In this document: positions 30,256-39,453 of the stretch, one piece after another | How positions within the stretch are numbered: position 1 is the stretch's first letter | How the letters are laid out: the number at the start of each line of letters is the position of its first letter | DNA from: Pantoea conspicua | GTDB lineage: Bacteria; Pseudomonadota; Gammaproteobacteria; Enterobacterales; Enterobacteriaceae | Assembly: GCF_002095315.1 (NCBI RefSeq) | Contig: NZ_MLFN01000010.1 | Coordinates: 20,920-84,919, forward strand | Direction: 5' to 3' | DNA: 64,000 bases | Program-made: the position numbers and the translations under genes | The notes under the pieces: generated by a model | What the model was told of the DNA's origin: nothing | The model's database searches: none | The model's input: the letters and a program-made list of their open reading frames with translations, nothing else

Positions 30256-31260
30256 TCAGACCTCGCGGGTGATACCAAAATGACGATACGCATGCTGCGT
30301 GGCCATTCGGCCGCGCGGTGTGCGCTGAATAAACCCCTGCTGGATCAAAAAGGGCTCGATCACATCTTCAATGGTTTCACGCTCTTCGCCAATGGCAGCC
30401 GCCAGGTTATCCAGCCCGACCGGTCCGCCCATGAACTTATCAATAATCGCCAGCAACAGCTTGCGGTCCATGTAATCGAACCCTTCACTGTCGACGTTCA
30501 GCATATCGAGTGCGCTGGAGGAGACCTCACCGCTCAGCTCACCATTAGCGCGCACTTCGGCGAAGTCACGTACCCGGCGCAGCAGACGGTTGGCGATACG
30601 CGGCGTTCCACGGGCGCGACGGGCGATCTCCAGCGCGCCTTCGTCGCTCAGCGCCAGGCCCAGACAGGCGGCACTGCGGCCCACGATGTGCTGCAGATCT
30701 TTCACCTGATAGAACTCCAGCCGCTGCACAATGCCAAAGCGATCGCGTAACGGTGAGGTGAGTGAACCGGCGCGGGTGGTGGCACCAATCAGGGTAAACG
30801 GCGGCAGATCGAGCTTAATCGACCGGGCAGCCGGGCCTTCACCAATCATGATGTCCAGCTGATAATCCTCCATCGCCGGATAGAGCACTTCCTCCACCAC
30901 CGGTGACAGACGATGGATTTCATCGATAAACAGGACGTCGTGCGGTTCAAGGTTGGTCAGCATCGCCGCCAGGTCACCCGCTTTCTCCAGCACCGGGCCG
31001 GATGTGGTGCGCAGGTTAACCCCCATCTCATTAGCGACGATGTTCGCCAGGGTGGTTTTCCCGAGTCCCGGCGGGCCAAAGATCAGCAGATGATCCAGCG
31101 CATCGCCGCGCAGCTGCGCTGCCTTGATGAAAATCTCCATCTGCTCACGCACCTGCGGCTGACCAACATATTCGGTCAGCATTTTCGGGCGAATGGCGCG
31201 ATCGAGACTCTCTTCTTCGTTAACGCTTACAGCAGAGACCAGGCGGTCGGCTTCTATCAT
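30256..31260 (-). CDS. ruvB: Holliday junction helicase RuvB
   Basis: RuvB is the hexameric AAA+ motor that drives branch migration with RuvA. The 334-residue product shows Walker A ([19 protein letters not shown]), Walker B ([13 protein letters not shown]), sensor 1 ([20 protein letters not shown]) and the C-terminal winged helix with a terminal RTPRGR motif. The gene follows ruvA by 8 bases, forming the ruvAB operon. It is fully conserved with the E. coli protein. Confidence 0.97.
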   Translation of the reverse strand: MIEADRLVSAVSVNEEESLDRAIRPKMLTEYVGQPQVREQMEIFIKAAQLRGDALDHLLIFGPPGLGKTTLANIVANEMGVNLRTTSGPVLEKAGDLAAMLTNLEPHDVLFIDEIHRLSPVVEEVLYPAMEDYQLDIMIGEGPAARSIKLDLPPFTLIGATTRAGSLTSPLRDRFGIVQRLEFYQVKDLQHIVGRSAACLGLALSDEGALEIARRARGTPRIANRLLRRVRDFAEVRANGELSGEVSSSALDMLNVDSEGFDYMDRKLLLAIIDKFMGGPVGLDNLAAAIGEERETIEDVIEPFLIQQGFIQRTPRGRMATQHAYRHFGITREV

Positions 31261-31268
31261 GACTTACC

Positions 31269-31883
31269 TCAAATGGCGGCGCGTAGCGCTTCGCGGATCA
31301 GGGTTTCGCAATCCGCATCCGGTCGACCGACTTTACTGATCATACGACTGGCTTCCTGCGGTTTATAACCCAGCGACACCAGCGCTGCAACCGCTTCGGC
31401 TTCCGCATCATTGGTTTCCGGTTCCGCGTTCGGGGTGGTGAGCGTGAAGGCGGAATCACCGCCAAACAGATCGCCATGCATTCCTTTAAAGCGGTCCTTC
31501 ATCTCAACCACCAGACGCTCAGCGGTCTTCTTGCCCACACCCGGCAGTTTCACCAGCGAGGCGATCTCCTCTTTCTCGACCGCGGTGACAAACTGCTGTG
31601 CCGACATGCCTGAGAGGATGGCTAACGCCAGTTTCGGGCCGACGCCATTCACCTTAATTAATTCACGAAACAGCGCTCGCTCCTGTTTGCTGTTGAAGCC
31701 GAACAGCAGCTGCGCATCTTCGCGAACCACGAAGTGGGTAAAAATCACCGCTTCGTGATTCAGTTCAGGTAACTCATAGAAACAGGTCATGGGCATATGG
31801 ACTTCATAGCCTACGCCGTGCGCCTCAAGCAGCACCAGCGGCGGCTGCTTCTCCAGAATATTGCCCCGTAAACGACCTATCAC
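31269..31883 (-). CDS. ruvA: Holliday junction binding protein RuvA
   Basis: RuvA binds four-way junctions and loads RuvB. The 204-residue product has the N-terminal OB fold ([20 protein letters not shown]), two helix-hairpin-helix motifs in the middle ([15 protein letters not shown] and [18 protein letters not shown]) and the C-terminal RuvB-binding domain ([15 protein letters not shown]). It forms an operon with ruvB and is separated from ruvC by a terminator. LexA control is known in E. coli; no clear LexA box was recognised in the short gap here. Confidence 0.97.
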   Translation of the reverse strand: MIGRLRGNILEKQPPLVLLEAHGVGYEVHMPMTCFYELPELNHEAVIFTHFVVREDAQLLFGFNSKQERALFRELIKVNGVGPKLALAILSGMSAQQFVTAVEKEEIASLVKLPGVGKKTAERLVVEMKDRFKGMHGDLFGGDSAFTLTTPNAEPETNDAEAEAVAALVSLGYKPQEASRMISKVGRPDADCETLIREALRAAI

Positions 31884-31928
31884 CTGAATACTTCCTTAAC
31901 TAACGAATGTGGCGGATTTTATAACATA

Positions 31929-31953
31929 AAAAAGGCTGGATGAATATCCAGCC
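31929..31953 (-). terminator. Intrinsic terminator of ruvC
   Basis: GGCTGGAT (31934-31941) and ATCCAGCC (31946-31953) form the stem; the minus strand then runs into T residues. It separates yebC-ruvC from ruvAB. Confidence 0.88.
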
Positions 31954-31979
31954 TGCGGGGGTTCACTGCGTCAGTGCGC

Positions 31980-32507
31980 TTAACCCGACCGTAAACGCCC
32001 GCGGGTCAGCACCAGCTTGCTGTCGCTCATCCGCGCGGCATTCTGCGACACGTGGCAATGGGTAATCGCGATGGCCAGCGCATCGGCGGCATCCGCCTGC
32101 GGGTTGGCTGGCAGTTTCAGCAGGGTTCGCACCATGTGCTGTACCTGGCTTTTCTCGGCGCTGCCGATGCCGACCACCGTCTGTTTCACCTGACGCGCGG
32201 CGTACTCGAATACCGGCAGATCGTGGTTGACCGCCGCGACAATCGCCGCGCCACGCGCCTGGCCCAGTTTCAGTGCGGAATCCGCATTCTTCGCCATGAA
32301 CACCTGTTCGATGGCAAAATAATCGGGCGAAAACTGGGTGATGATCTCACAGACGCCCGCATAAATAAGCTTCAGGCGGGCGGGCAGCTCAGTGGTGTTA
32401 GTGCGGATACAGCCGCTGCCCAGATAGGTGAGCTGGCGGCCGGTCTGACGAATGACACCATAACCGGTGATGCGCGAACCGGGATCGATACCCAGAATAA
32501 TCGACAT
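31980..32507 (-). CDS. ruvC: Holliday junction resolvase RuvC
   Basis: RuvC cuts Holliday junctions symmetrically. The 175-residue RNase H-fold nuclease keeps the catalytic acids: Asp7 in [12 protein letters not shown], Glu in [11 protein letters not shown], and the two C-terminal acids in [13 protein letters not shown]. The ATG at 32507 ([10 protein letters not shown]) is the family start with GGAG-like bases upstream; the open frame before it is not conserved. It lies 37 bases after yebC on the same strand, a common pairing. Confidence 0.95.
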   Translation of the reverse strand: MSIILGIDPGSRITGYGVIRQTGRQLTYLGSGCIRTNTTELPARLKLIYAGVCEIITQFSPDYFAIEQVFMAKNADSALKLGQARGAAIVAAVNHDLPVFEYAARQVKQTVVGIGSAEKSQVQHMVRTLLKLPANPQADAADALAIAITHCHVSQNAARMSDSKLVLTRGRLRSG

Positions 32508-32544
32508 TAAGCCTCTCCGGTTAAGGGGGTGCGGATCAGCGCCA

Positions 32545-33288
32545 TTACAGCGTTTCCGCCACCTCGTCGGAGATCTCACCGTTGTGATAAACCTCCTGCA
32601 CATCGTCGCAATCTTCCAGCATGTCGATCAGACGCAGCAGTTTCGGGGCCGTTTCCGCATCCATTTCCGCTTTGGTGGTCGGGATCATCGCCACTTCTGC
32701 GGTATCCGCTTTCAGGCCGAGTGCTTCCAGTGCATCACGCACCGTGCCCATCTCTTCCCAGGCGGTGAAGACATCAATCGCGCCGTCGTCGTAGCTGACC
32801 ACGTCTTCTGCACCGGCTTCCAGTGCCGCTTCCATTACCGCATCTTCATCCTGACCTGGCGCATAGGAGATCACGCCTTTCTTGTTGAACAGGTAAGCCA
32901 CAGAGCCGTCGGTGCCGAGATTACCGCCGGTTTTGGTGAAGGCATGACGCACTTCGCCGACGGTACGGTTACGGTTGTCGCTCAGGCATTCGATCATGAT
33001 AGCGGAGCCGCCTGGACCGTAACCTTCATAAATGATGGTTTCCATGTTGGCATTGTCATCGCCGCCCACACCGCGCGCGATGGCGCGATCCATGGTGTCA
33101 CGCGTCATGTTGTTCGCCAGCGCTTTATCCATTGCTGCACGCAGACGCGGGTTTGAACCCGGATCGCCGCCGCCCAGCTTGGCCGCTGTCACCAGTTCAC
33201 GAATGATTTTGGTGAAGATTTTGCCGCGCTTAGCATCCTGCGCCGCCTTACGGTGTTTAGTGTTTGCCCACTTACTGTGTCCTGCCAT
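32545..33288 (-). CDS. yebC: YebC/TACO1 family protein
   Basis: YebC family proteins act in translation of difficult sequences or as regulators, depending on the bacterium. The 247-residue product starts [20 protein letters not shown], the near-invariant family start, and has the three alpha/beta domains of normal length, including [20 protein letters not shown]. It precedes ruvC, and a promoter region of about 230 bases separates it from nudB. That gap shows no gene I can support. Confidence 0.95.
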   Translation of the reverse strand: MAGHSKWANTKHRKAAQDAKRGKIFTKIIRELVTAAKLGGGDPGSNPRLRAAMDKALANNMTRDTMDRAIARGVGGDDNANMETIIYEGYGPGGSAIMIECLSDNRNRTVGEVRHAFTKTGGNLGTDGSVAYLFNKKGVISYAPGQDEDAVMEAALEAGAEDVVSYDDGAIDVFTAWEEMGTVRDALEALGLKADTAEVAMIPTTKAEMDAETAPKLLRLIDMLEDCDDVQEVYHNGEISDEVAETL

Positions 33289-33522
33289 TTTACGTTTTCT
33301 CCGAACTTAGCATGGTGCAGGCTATCCTGCTGGCGAACTTGTCCCCTGCCGTTCTCGCAACGCCCGTACCCCGGTACGCGGGTCAGGGCGCGCTGGCGGT
33401 GAACAACCTCGCGGCGCTGATTACGCCTGACTGTTCAATAGGTTGGTGTAGTCCTGTTAAAACTCACCAGATTCATCAAATTTAATCGATCCGTCGCCGG
33501 AAAAATGCGCGGCGGCAGCGAT

Positions 33523-33954
33523 TCAGGTAAATTCTTCAATCGCCTGGCGATTACTCCAGGACTTGGTGAGTGCCGCAGCCTCCGCCGGTCGCAGCCAGCG
33601 AAACGCCAGATGCTCGGTCAGCGCGATATCACGCTCTGCTGGCAACCGCAGCCGGAACCAGTGCTCGTGATTATGGGTGACACCGGGTGCATAACGATGG
33701 CGATAGTGCGGAAAGATTTCAAAGACGATCTGACGCTGACAATCTTCCATCTCCAGCCGCTCGGCCAGCACGTCGATACCCAACTCTTCGCCCACTTCAC
33801 GCACGGCGGCAGTCAGCGGCGACTCCCCTGCTTCAAGGCTGCCTGTGACCGACTGCCAGAAGGCCGGATCGTCCTGCCGCTGCAGCATTAACACCCGGCC
33901 TGTGTCGCGCGCCATAATGACTACCAGCACCGAAACCGGGTGTTTATAGCCCAT
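33523..33954 (-). CDS. nudB: Dihydroneopterin triphosphate diphosphatase NudB
   Basis: NudB removes pyrophosphate from dihydroneopterin triphosphate, an early step in folate synthesis. The 143-residue Nudix enzyme carries the box GSLEAGESPLTAAVREVGEELG with the expected glutamates near residues 40-62. The C-terminal part has HNHEHWFRLRLP, typical of NudB. Its start touches the aspS stop, so it is translated together with aspS. Confidence 0.94.
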   Translation of the reverse strand: MGYKHPVSVLVVIMARDTGRVLMLQRQDDPAFWQSVTGSLEAGESPLTAAVREVGEELGIDVLAERLEMEDCQRQIVFEIFPHYRHRYAPGVTHNHEHWFRLRLPAERDIALTEHLAFRWLRPAEAAALTKSWSNRQAIEEFT

Positions 33955-35732
33955 TATTTATTCTCAGGCTTTTCTTTTTTTACCACCTGAATGCCCAGCT
34001 CCAGCAGCGAGGCGGGATTCGCTTCGCTTGGGGCTTCGGTCATCAGGCAGGCCGCGGCGGTGGTTTTCGGGAACGCAATCACGTCACGAATGTTATCGGT
34101 ACCGGTCAGCAGCATAGTCAGGCGATCCAGACCAAACGCCAGGCCAGCGTGTGGCGGCGTACCGAACTTCAGTGCATCCAGCAGGAAGCCAAACTTCTCG
34201 CGCTGCTCATGCTCTTCAATACCCAGAATGCTGAACACCGTCTGCTGCATTTTGCCGTTGTGGATACGCACGGAACCGCCACCCACTTCGTAACCGTTAA
34301 TCACCATGTCGTAGGCATTCGCCACAGCACGGGTTGGATCAACAGCCAGTTCCTCTGCGCTCATCTCTTTCGGCGCGGTGAACGGATGGTGCATCGCCGC
34401 CAGGCCGCCCTCTTCGTCCTCTTCGAACATCGGGAAGTCGATGACCCACAGCGGCGCCCAGGCTTTCTCATCGGTGATGCTGAGATCGCGGCCCACTTTC
34501 AGACGCAGCGCGCCCAGCGCGTCAGCGACCACTTTGGCGCGATCGGCACCAAAGAAAATGATGTCGCTATCCTGTGCGCCGGTGCGGCTCAGAATGCCTT
34601 CCACAATTTCCGCATTCAGGAATTTCGCCACCGGACTCTGCACACCTTCCAGACCATCGGCGCGCACGTTAACTTTCATCCACGCCAGGCCTTTGGCACC
34701 GTAAATCTCAACGAACTTGCCGTATTCATCAATCTGCTTACGGCTCAGCTGCGCACCGGCTGGCACGCGCAATGCCGCCACACGACCTTTTGCATCGTTC
34801 GCCGGGCCAGAGAAGACCTGGAATTCGACATTTTTCAGCAGATCGCCGACGTCCACCAGCTCCATCGGGTTGCGCAGGTCTGGCTTATCGGAACCGTAGC
34901 GGTGCATCGCTTCGGCGAAGGTCATCTGCGGGAACTCACCGAGATCCACACCCTGCACGTCCTGCCACAGATTGCGGATTAAACGCTCCATCACTTCACG
35001 CACCTGTGGCGCGGTCATGAAGGAGGTTTCGACGTCGATCTGGGTAAATTCTGGCTGACGGTCGGCACGCAGATCTTCATCACGGAAGCATTTAACGATC
35101 TGATAGTAGCGATCGAAGCCCGACATCATCAGCAGCTGTTTGAACAGCTGTGGCGACTGCGGCAGCGCATAGAACTTGCCTTTATGCACCCGGCTCGGCA
35201 CCAGATAGTCGCGCGCGCCTTCCGGCGTGGCTTTGGTCAGCATTGGGGTTTCGATATCGAGGAAACCCTCATCATCCATAAAACGGCGCACGAAGCTGGT
35301 GATTTTCGCGCGGGTTTTCAGACGGGTCACCATCTCCGGGCGACGCAGGTCCAGATAGCGGTACTTCAGGCGCGCTTCTTCGCTGTTGTTCTGGTTAGCA
35401 TCCAGCGGCAGCGGCTCAGAGCGGTTGATGATGTTCAGCGCATGGGCAAACACTTCGACTTCCCCGGTCGCCATTTCGCTGTTTTTATTCTTATCGTCAC
35501 GGGCACGCACGGTACCGGTGATCTGGATACAGAATTCGTTACGCAGTTCAGAAGCCAGCTTAAACGCGTCCTGACGATCGGGATCAAAGAACACCTGCAC
35601 GATGCCTTCACGGTCGCGCATATCGATAAAAATCAGGCTTCCCAGATCGCGACGGCGGTTTACCCAGCCGCAAAGAGTGACTTGCTGACCCACATGAGAC
35701 AGATTGAGCTGTCCGCAATATTCTGTACGCAT
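33954..35732 (-). CDS. aspS: Aspartyl-tRNA synthetase AspS
   Basis: AspS charges tRNA-Asp. The 592-residue bacterial-type class II synthetase has the N-terminal OB fold ([25 protein letters not shown]), motif 2 ([23 protein letters not shown]), the GAD insertion domain and motif 3 ([13 protein letters not shown]). It begins [17 protein letters not shown], as expected. The upstream gap to the divergent yecE holds their promoters. In E. coli yecD lies in this place; it is not present here. Confidence 0.97.
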   Translation of the reverse strand: MRTEYCGQLNLSHVGQQVTLCGWVNRRRDLGSLIFIDMRDREGIVQVFFDPDRQDAFKLASELRNEFCIQITGTVRARDDKNKNSEMATGEVEVFAHALNIINRSEPLPLDANQNNSEEARLKYRYLDLRRPEMVTRLKTRAKITSFVRRFMDDEGFLDIETPMLTKATPEGARDYLVPSRVHKGKFYALPQSPQLFKQLLMMSGFDRYYQIVKCFRDEDLRADRQPEFTQIDVETSFMTAPQVREVMERLIRNLWQDVQGVDLGEFPQMTFAEAMHRYGSDKPDLRNPMELVDVGDLLKNVEFQVFSGPANDAKGRVAALRVPAGAQLSRKQIDEYGKFVEIYGAKGLAWMKVNVRADGLEGVQSPVAKFLNAEIVEGILSRTGAQDSDIIFFGADRAKVVADALGALRLKVGRDLSITDEKAWAPLWVIDFPMFEEDEEGGLAAMHHPFTAPKEMSAEELAVDPTRAVANAYDMVINGYEVGGGSVRIHNGKMQQTVFSILGIEEHEQREKFGFLLDALKFGTPPHAGLAFGLDRLTMLLTGTDNIRDVIAFPKTTAAACLMTEAPSEANPASLLELGIQVVKKEKPENK

Positions 35733-35952
35733 AACGCTATCCTTTTAACTTCGCCGCTGCAGCTGACAGCATCCGGCCGCGTAACCTGATGCGATGCTGT
35801 CGCAAAAATGGCGGTCATTATAATGGAAAAAGGCAAACAGGATAAGTAGAGCCGCGCCAAAGCGGCGATTTCATCGGCAGTTGACCTGTTTGCACCGGGG
35901 CATGACCTTAGAGGATAATCGTAAATCTTCATTCTGAGCCAGGAGAGAGGGC

Positions 35953-36441
35953 GTGACGCTTCGTATTGGCCTGCCACAGTGGCAGCACTCACACTGGAAA
36001 CGCTGGGGTATTGAGAATCTGGCTGACTATGCCCGCTATTTTCACTGTGTTGAAGGCAACACCACGCTATATGCGCTGCCCGCGCCCGACACCGTATTGC
36101 GCTGGCGTGATATGACGCATGATGCCTTTCGCTTCTGCTTTAAGTTCCCCAATACCATCAGCCATCAGGCGGCGCTGCAGCACAGCGATGACCTGCTGAC
36201 CGACTTTCTGCGGCTGATGGAACCGCTGGCCGATCGCATTGGTCAATACTGGCTGCAGCTGCCTGCCACGTTTTCCCCGGCGCAGCTTAACGATCTCTGG
36301 CGCTTTCTGGACAGCCTGCCCGCGCGTTTTGAATACGGTGTCGAAGTGCGCCATGCGGCGTTTTTTGCCAAAGGTGAAGCCGAGCGAGCGCTGAATCGGG
36401 GCTTGCTGGCACGCAGCGTTAACCGGGTGATGCTGATGTAA
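35953..36441 (+). pseudogene. yecE: yecE 5' fragment (DUF72), split by the mobile element
   Basis: This is the first 160 codons of the DUF72 protein YecE, starting at GTG 35953 behind AGGAGAGAGG. Native sequence runs to codon RVML at 36433-36435; the element then supplies one foreign codon (ATG) and a TAA stop at 36439-36441. The remaining 113 codons lie 12 kb away, at 48476-48817. Joining base 36434 to 48478 restores an uninterrupted 273-residue frame (RVML-DSRPVHA), the normal length. The fragment ends inside the TIM-barrel-like domain, so it is probably inactive. Confidence 0.93.
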
Positions 36442-36458
36442 CCTGCCTTATGATACAC
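36409..36458 (+). repeat. attL: left junction of the element
   Basis: The crossover dinucleotide CT is at 36433-36434. Left of it is yecE; right of it the 24-base element half-site ends in TGATACAC (36451-36458). Together with the right-end half-site it forms an inverted repeat matching at 16 of 24 positions, centred on CT. Two other dinucleotides shared by both junctions (GT, AT) do not sit at the dyad centre. Confidence 0.85.
36449..36454 (+). promoter_or_regulatory. Integrase -10 box; partner -35 present only in the circular form
   Basis: TATGAT (36449-36454) lies 35 bases upstream of the integrase ATG. In the inserted state the -35 position is yecE sequence with no match. In the excised circle TTGTAA (48468-48473) would lie 18 bases upstream. 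The promoter call is inference. Confidence 0.4.
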
Positions 36459-36489
36459 TCTGGATCAGCAGACTATTCAGGGTTTCCCC

Positions 36490-38100
36490 ATGCCAAAAGC
36501 CATCAGTTACATACGCTTTTCAACAAAATCACAGGTTCAGGGTGACAGTACCAAACGCCAGAGCAGACTCATAAACACATGGCTTGAACATAATCCCGGT
36601 TATGTTCTGGATGAACACATGCGTTTTCAGGACTTAGGAATCAGTGGTTACTCTGGCGCTAATGCTAAATCTGGGGCGTTTGGTGAGTTTCTGGCTGCTG
36701 TTGAGTCTGGTTTCATCGAACCGGGATCAGTGCTGCTGGTGGAGAGTCTGGACAGGGTTTCAAGGCAGGACATAGATAAGGCTGGCGAACAACTCAGGAA
36801 GATACTCAGAGCAGGTGTTGAAGTAGTCACGCTGGTGGATGGTAGCTGGTACAAGGAAGAGTCGCTGAGAGACAGCCTGTCAATGATCAAGGCAATGCTG
36901 GTGATGGAAAGAGCGCACGAAGAGTCACTGACCAAGTCGAAGAGGCTTCAATCAGCGTGGGCTAATAAACGTAGAGAAGCAGAATCAACGGGCAAGATAA
37001 TGTCTCGTCGCTGTGTAGCATGGCTCAGGGTTTCTGAAGATGGTACAGAGTTCGAGCAGATACCCGAAAATGTAAAAGCTGTTCAGCGTGTCTTCCAGCT
37101 TCGTCTTGATGGTCTGTCCCATATGAAGATAGCCAAACAGATGAATGAGGAAGGGTTTGTCACACTCAATCAGTTCAGATCAAAGGCTGGTGTGTGGTCG
37201 CAATCATCTGTAACCGAACTTCTGAGCAATCGTGCGGTGATTGGCTATAAAGTTCCTTCTAAGTCGATGGTTGTCAAAAGTGTTCAGGAGATCCCCGACT
37301 ACTACCCCGCTGTTATCACACAAGAGCAATTCTTCGCTGTACAGCAACTTAAAGAAGGTTCAGGACGCAGACCATCATCTGATAAGCCATTGCTAACGAA
37401 TCTGTTTAAGGGCGTTATGCGCTGCGCTAAATGTGGGTTCGTGATGATCGTGAGCGGTGTAACTGATAAACGTTCAGGCAACTACAGGTGTTCAATGAAG
37501 TATGAAGGTCGATGCGATGCAAAGGGGATATCCCGGTTACAGACTGATAAAGCACTGGTTCAGGGGCTGCTGTATAACGCGCACAGGCTCAATCTGAGCA
37601 GCGATAACGGGAAGGTAATAGGTAGCCTTCAGTCTTCATTAGAAACGCTACAGAAGCAGCGGGAGAGGCTTGTTAAGCTGGCTATGCTGACAGATGACAC
37701 TGAGTCTATTGCTGGTGAATTACGAGGTTTGAACAAACAGATTAAGGAAGCTGAAAAGGCTGTTGCAGAAGCCCATCAGCGTGACCAATCAAGCAAGCTG
37801 GATACGATTAACCATCTGGATCTGACTGTTAAAAAGGACAGGATAGAGGCTCAAATCATCATCAAGCGCATGATCCGTTGTATCACAGTGGATACAGCCA
37901 GAAAGGTTTGCAGGATTGATTTTCATAACGGGCTTGTGTTCCACGATTACCCACTGGACAGGGTTATTGATGGAGCCAGGGATCTGGAACTGTTGCCTGT
38001 AATGGGTTACTCAGAAGTGCGGTTTACCAATGGAAAAGGTCACACACCGAATCACATGTTGATGGCTGACGCGCCTGATTGGGTGAACGAGTCTGAATAA
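36490..38100 (+). CDS. Large serine integrase
   Basis: This 536-residue recombinase should insert and excise the element. The N-terminal resolvase domain (residues 1-150) has the nucleophile Ser11 in YIRFSTKSQ and conserved catalytic arginines in LLVESLDRVSRQD. The Recombinase domain (about 165-265) includes LSHMKIAKQMNEEGF. A zinc ribbon follows, with Cys312, Cys315, Cys334 and Cys342, then a coiled coil (about 375-425) and a C-terminal DNA-contacting part. The ATG lies 55 bases inside attL. The recombination directionality factor is not identified. The 3' end overlaps the convergent unknown gene by 49 bases. Target yecE is shared with known phage integrases; direct relationship was not tested. 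Confidence 0.93.
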   Translation: MPKAISYIRFSTKSQVQGDSTKRQSRLINTWLEHNPGYVLDEHMRFQDLGISGYSGANAKSGAFGEFLAAVESGFIEPGSVLLVESLDRVSRQDIDKAGEQLRKILRAGVEVVTLVDGSWYKEESLRDSLSMIKAMLVMERAHEESLTKSKRLQSAWANKRREAESTGKIMSRRCVAWLRVSEDGTEFEQIPENVKAVQRVFQLRLDGLSHMKIAKQMNEEGFVTLNQFRSKAGVWSQSSVTELLSNRAVIGYKVPSKSMVVKSVQEIPDYYPAVITQEQFFAVQQLKEGSGRRPSSDKPLLTNLFKGVMRCAKCGFVMIVSGVTDKRSGNYRCSMKYEGRCDAKGISRLQTDKALVQGLLYNAHRLNLSSDNGKVIGSLQSSLETLQKQRERLVKLAMLTDDTESIAGELRGLNKQIKEAEKAVAEAHQRDQSSKLDTINHLDLTVKKDRIEAQIIIKRMIRCITVDTARKVCRIDFHNGLVFHDYPLDRVIDGARDLELLPVMGYSEVRFTNGKGHTPNHMLMADAPDWVNESE

Positions 38101-39284
38101 TATAACAGGACTCTGTATTTCCATTGAAGCAGAGTCCACTCAATTAAACATTTTTTCTTGATTGTGGCGTAAATCATTAGTTTAATTTTCAAATATATCA
38201 CGTTAATACTCTCGGATAGCTTGAAATCGTAATGATTATTACTGTACTCATTGAAATTTTTAACATACATGCGCAACAGTGGATCATATCTATCGTTTGA
38301 TATTGATGTTAAAACTTTTGATATGTCATACTGCAAATGGTTTTTCGGTAAGGAACCTGGCAAAAGATAATCGTATTCTAAATCAACCATGTTCATTGAC
38401 TGTATGTTTTTTCTTATCTCATTCACCAACTGCAAAAGTTCGTCTTTGTACTCCTGCTCTTCTGACTTAAGATGTGGCTCAGACAACTCAGCACTGAATA
38501 ATATATCCAACTCCCACAAAATACCGTGATAATAGTCACTACCTAACCTTTCTTCATTCTCTTCACTCAGAAGTCTAATTTCATCAAGTGTGTTATGCGT
38601 CTGAGGTATAACTTTAGTTTCCAATTCTAAGCAGTATTTTTGAAACAATAAAGAAAGTAATCTCTCAAGTTCAAAAAGATACTCATAGCGCTCTTTTGCA
38701 TATTCCAACAACTCCTTGATATAAATACCAAAATGAATATCTTTTTTATCTGGGATGTTGCTGTACAAGTTTACGGTAAAATCCTCACCTTGGAACGAAT
38801 GGTCATGAGGCCAACTTGCAAACATTCTCTCGCCTTGCTCACCTTTTAAAGCAGTTGGATGCGCTCCAAATATAGCTCTTATTTCTCTAAAGTAGTCATC
38901 ATCATCACAATGTGAGAGGTGTTTAACTTTGTTGTTAAAGATCTGAGACCGCCCCTTAAAGGGCCAGCTTTTCATATTCCCGTCAACTATAACACGATGT
39001 AATTGAGTGAGTGATTCATGTATTATATCAATGGATGAAATGAGCGAGTATATTTGCATCGCTTTAACATCCATATCTTTTGAGATCTCTGGATAGTTGT
39101 TAATATATCTGACTGTTACACTAATCCAATCCATGCAACTACAAATAGCATTCCAGTGATTTTTACCATTTCGGTTTTTAAAGTAATTACATACAAAAGA
39201 GTCATTACTATTAACTGCATCACGAAATTCGCTTATAACTTCAGGGTCTAATTCAACTTGATAGTCTTGAAGAAGCGTAGACAT
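38052..39284 (-). CDS. AT-rich cargo gene of unknown function, 410 residues
   Basis: I do not recognise this protein. The start MSTLLQDYQVEL at 39284 has AAGGATG upstream; a start 12 codons earlier (39320, MGLLDKQ) also has an AAGG and cannot be excluded. The product is soluble, helical and rich in Asn, Asp, Tyr and Leu. One phrase (NHWNAICSCMDWISVTVRYI) near residue 40 and the cluster DNGMK-like/WPFKGRSQIF near 110 are distinctive. Codon use is far more AT-rich than the other element genes, suggesting separate recent acquisition. It occupies the slot beside the integrase where phages and satellites often carry accessory or anti-phage genes; a defence role is inference only. Confidence 0.75.
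   Translation of the reverse strand: MSTLLQDYQVELDPEVISEFRDAVNSNDSFVCNYFKNRNGKNHWNAICSCMDWISVTVRYINNYPEISKDMDVKAMQIYSLISSIDIIHESLTQLHRVIVDGNMKSWPFKGRSQIFNNKVKHLSHCDDDDYFREIRAIFGAHPTALKGEQGERMFASWPHDHSFQGEDFTVNLYSNIPDKKDIHFGIYIKELLEYAKERYEYLFELERLLSLLFQKYCLELETKVIPQTHNTLDEIRLLSEENEERLGSDYYHGILWELDILFSAELSEPHLKSEEQEYKDELLQLVNEIRKNIQSMNMVDLEYDYLLPGSLPKNHLQYDISKVLTSISNDRYDPLLRMYVKNFNEYSNNHYDFKLSESINVIYLKIKLMIYATIKKKCLIEWTLLQWKYRVLLYYSDSFTQSGASAINM
38108..38156 (+). terminator. Hairpin after the integrase gene
   Basis: GGACTCTG (38108-38115) pairs with CAGAGTCC (38130-38137), followed after some bases by TTTTTT (38151-38156). It lies within the 3' coding end of the convergent gene, which is unusual. 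Terminator function is plausible. Confidence 0.5.
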
Positions 39285-39453
39285 TTTACATCCTTGTGGC
39301 TGTTTATCTAATAAACCCATAATGAGCCTTGAGGATTATCATTTCAAGTGAAAAATGCTGGTGGGTTATTGGATAAAGACCTTTAAAGACAATCAATTAC
39401 CCTTAATCAGATAAACGAAAACCCTGAACAGCTTTCACTGAACAGGGTTAGGT
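39284..39453 (-). other. Spacer between cargo gene and tape-measure gene with candidate terminator
   Basis: At 39420-39449 the stem ACCCTG/CAGGGT, with a loop of roughly 16-18 bases, follows the tape-measure stop on the minus strand and leads into a T-rich stretch (GGGTTTTCGTTT). This likely ends the tail-gene transcript, leaving the cargo gene to its own promoter, which I could not define. Confidence 0.5.

Noticed and set aside
33289..33522. A gene in the yebC-nudB gap
   Set aside because: Short frames exist on both strands, but none has a ribosome site or family resemblance.
36427..36431. GT or AT as crossover dinucleotide
   Set aside because: Both are shared by the two junctions, but only CT is at the exact centre of the attP dyad.
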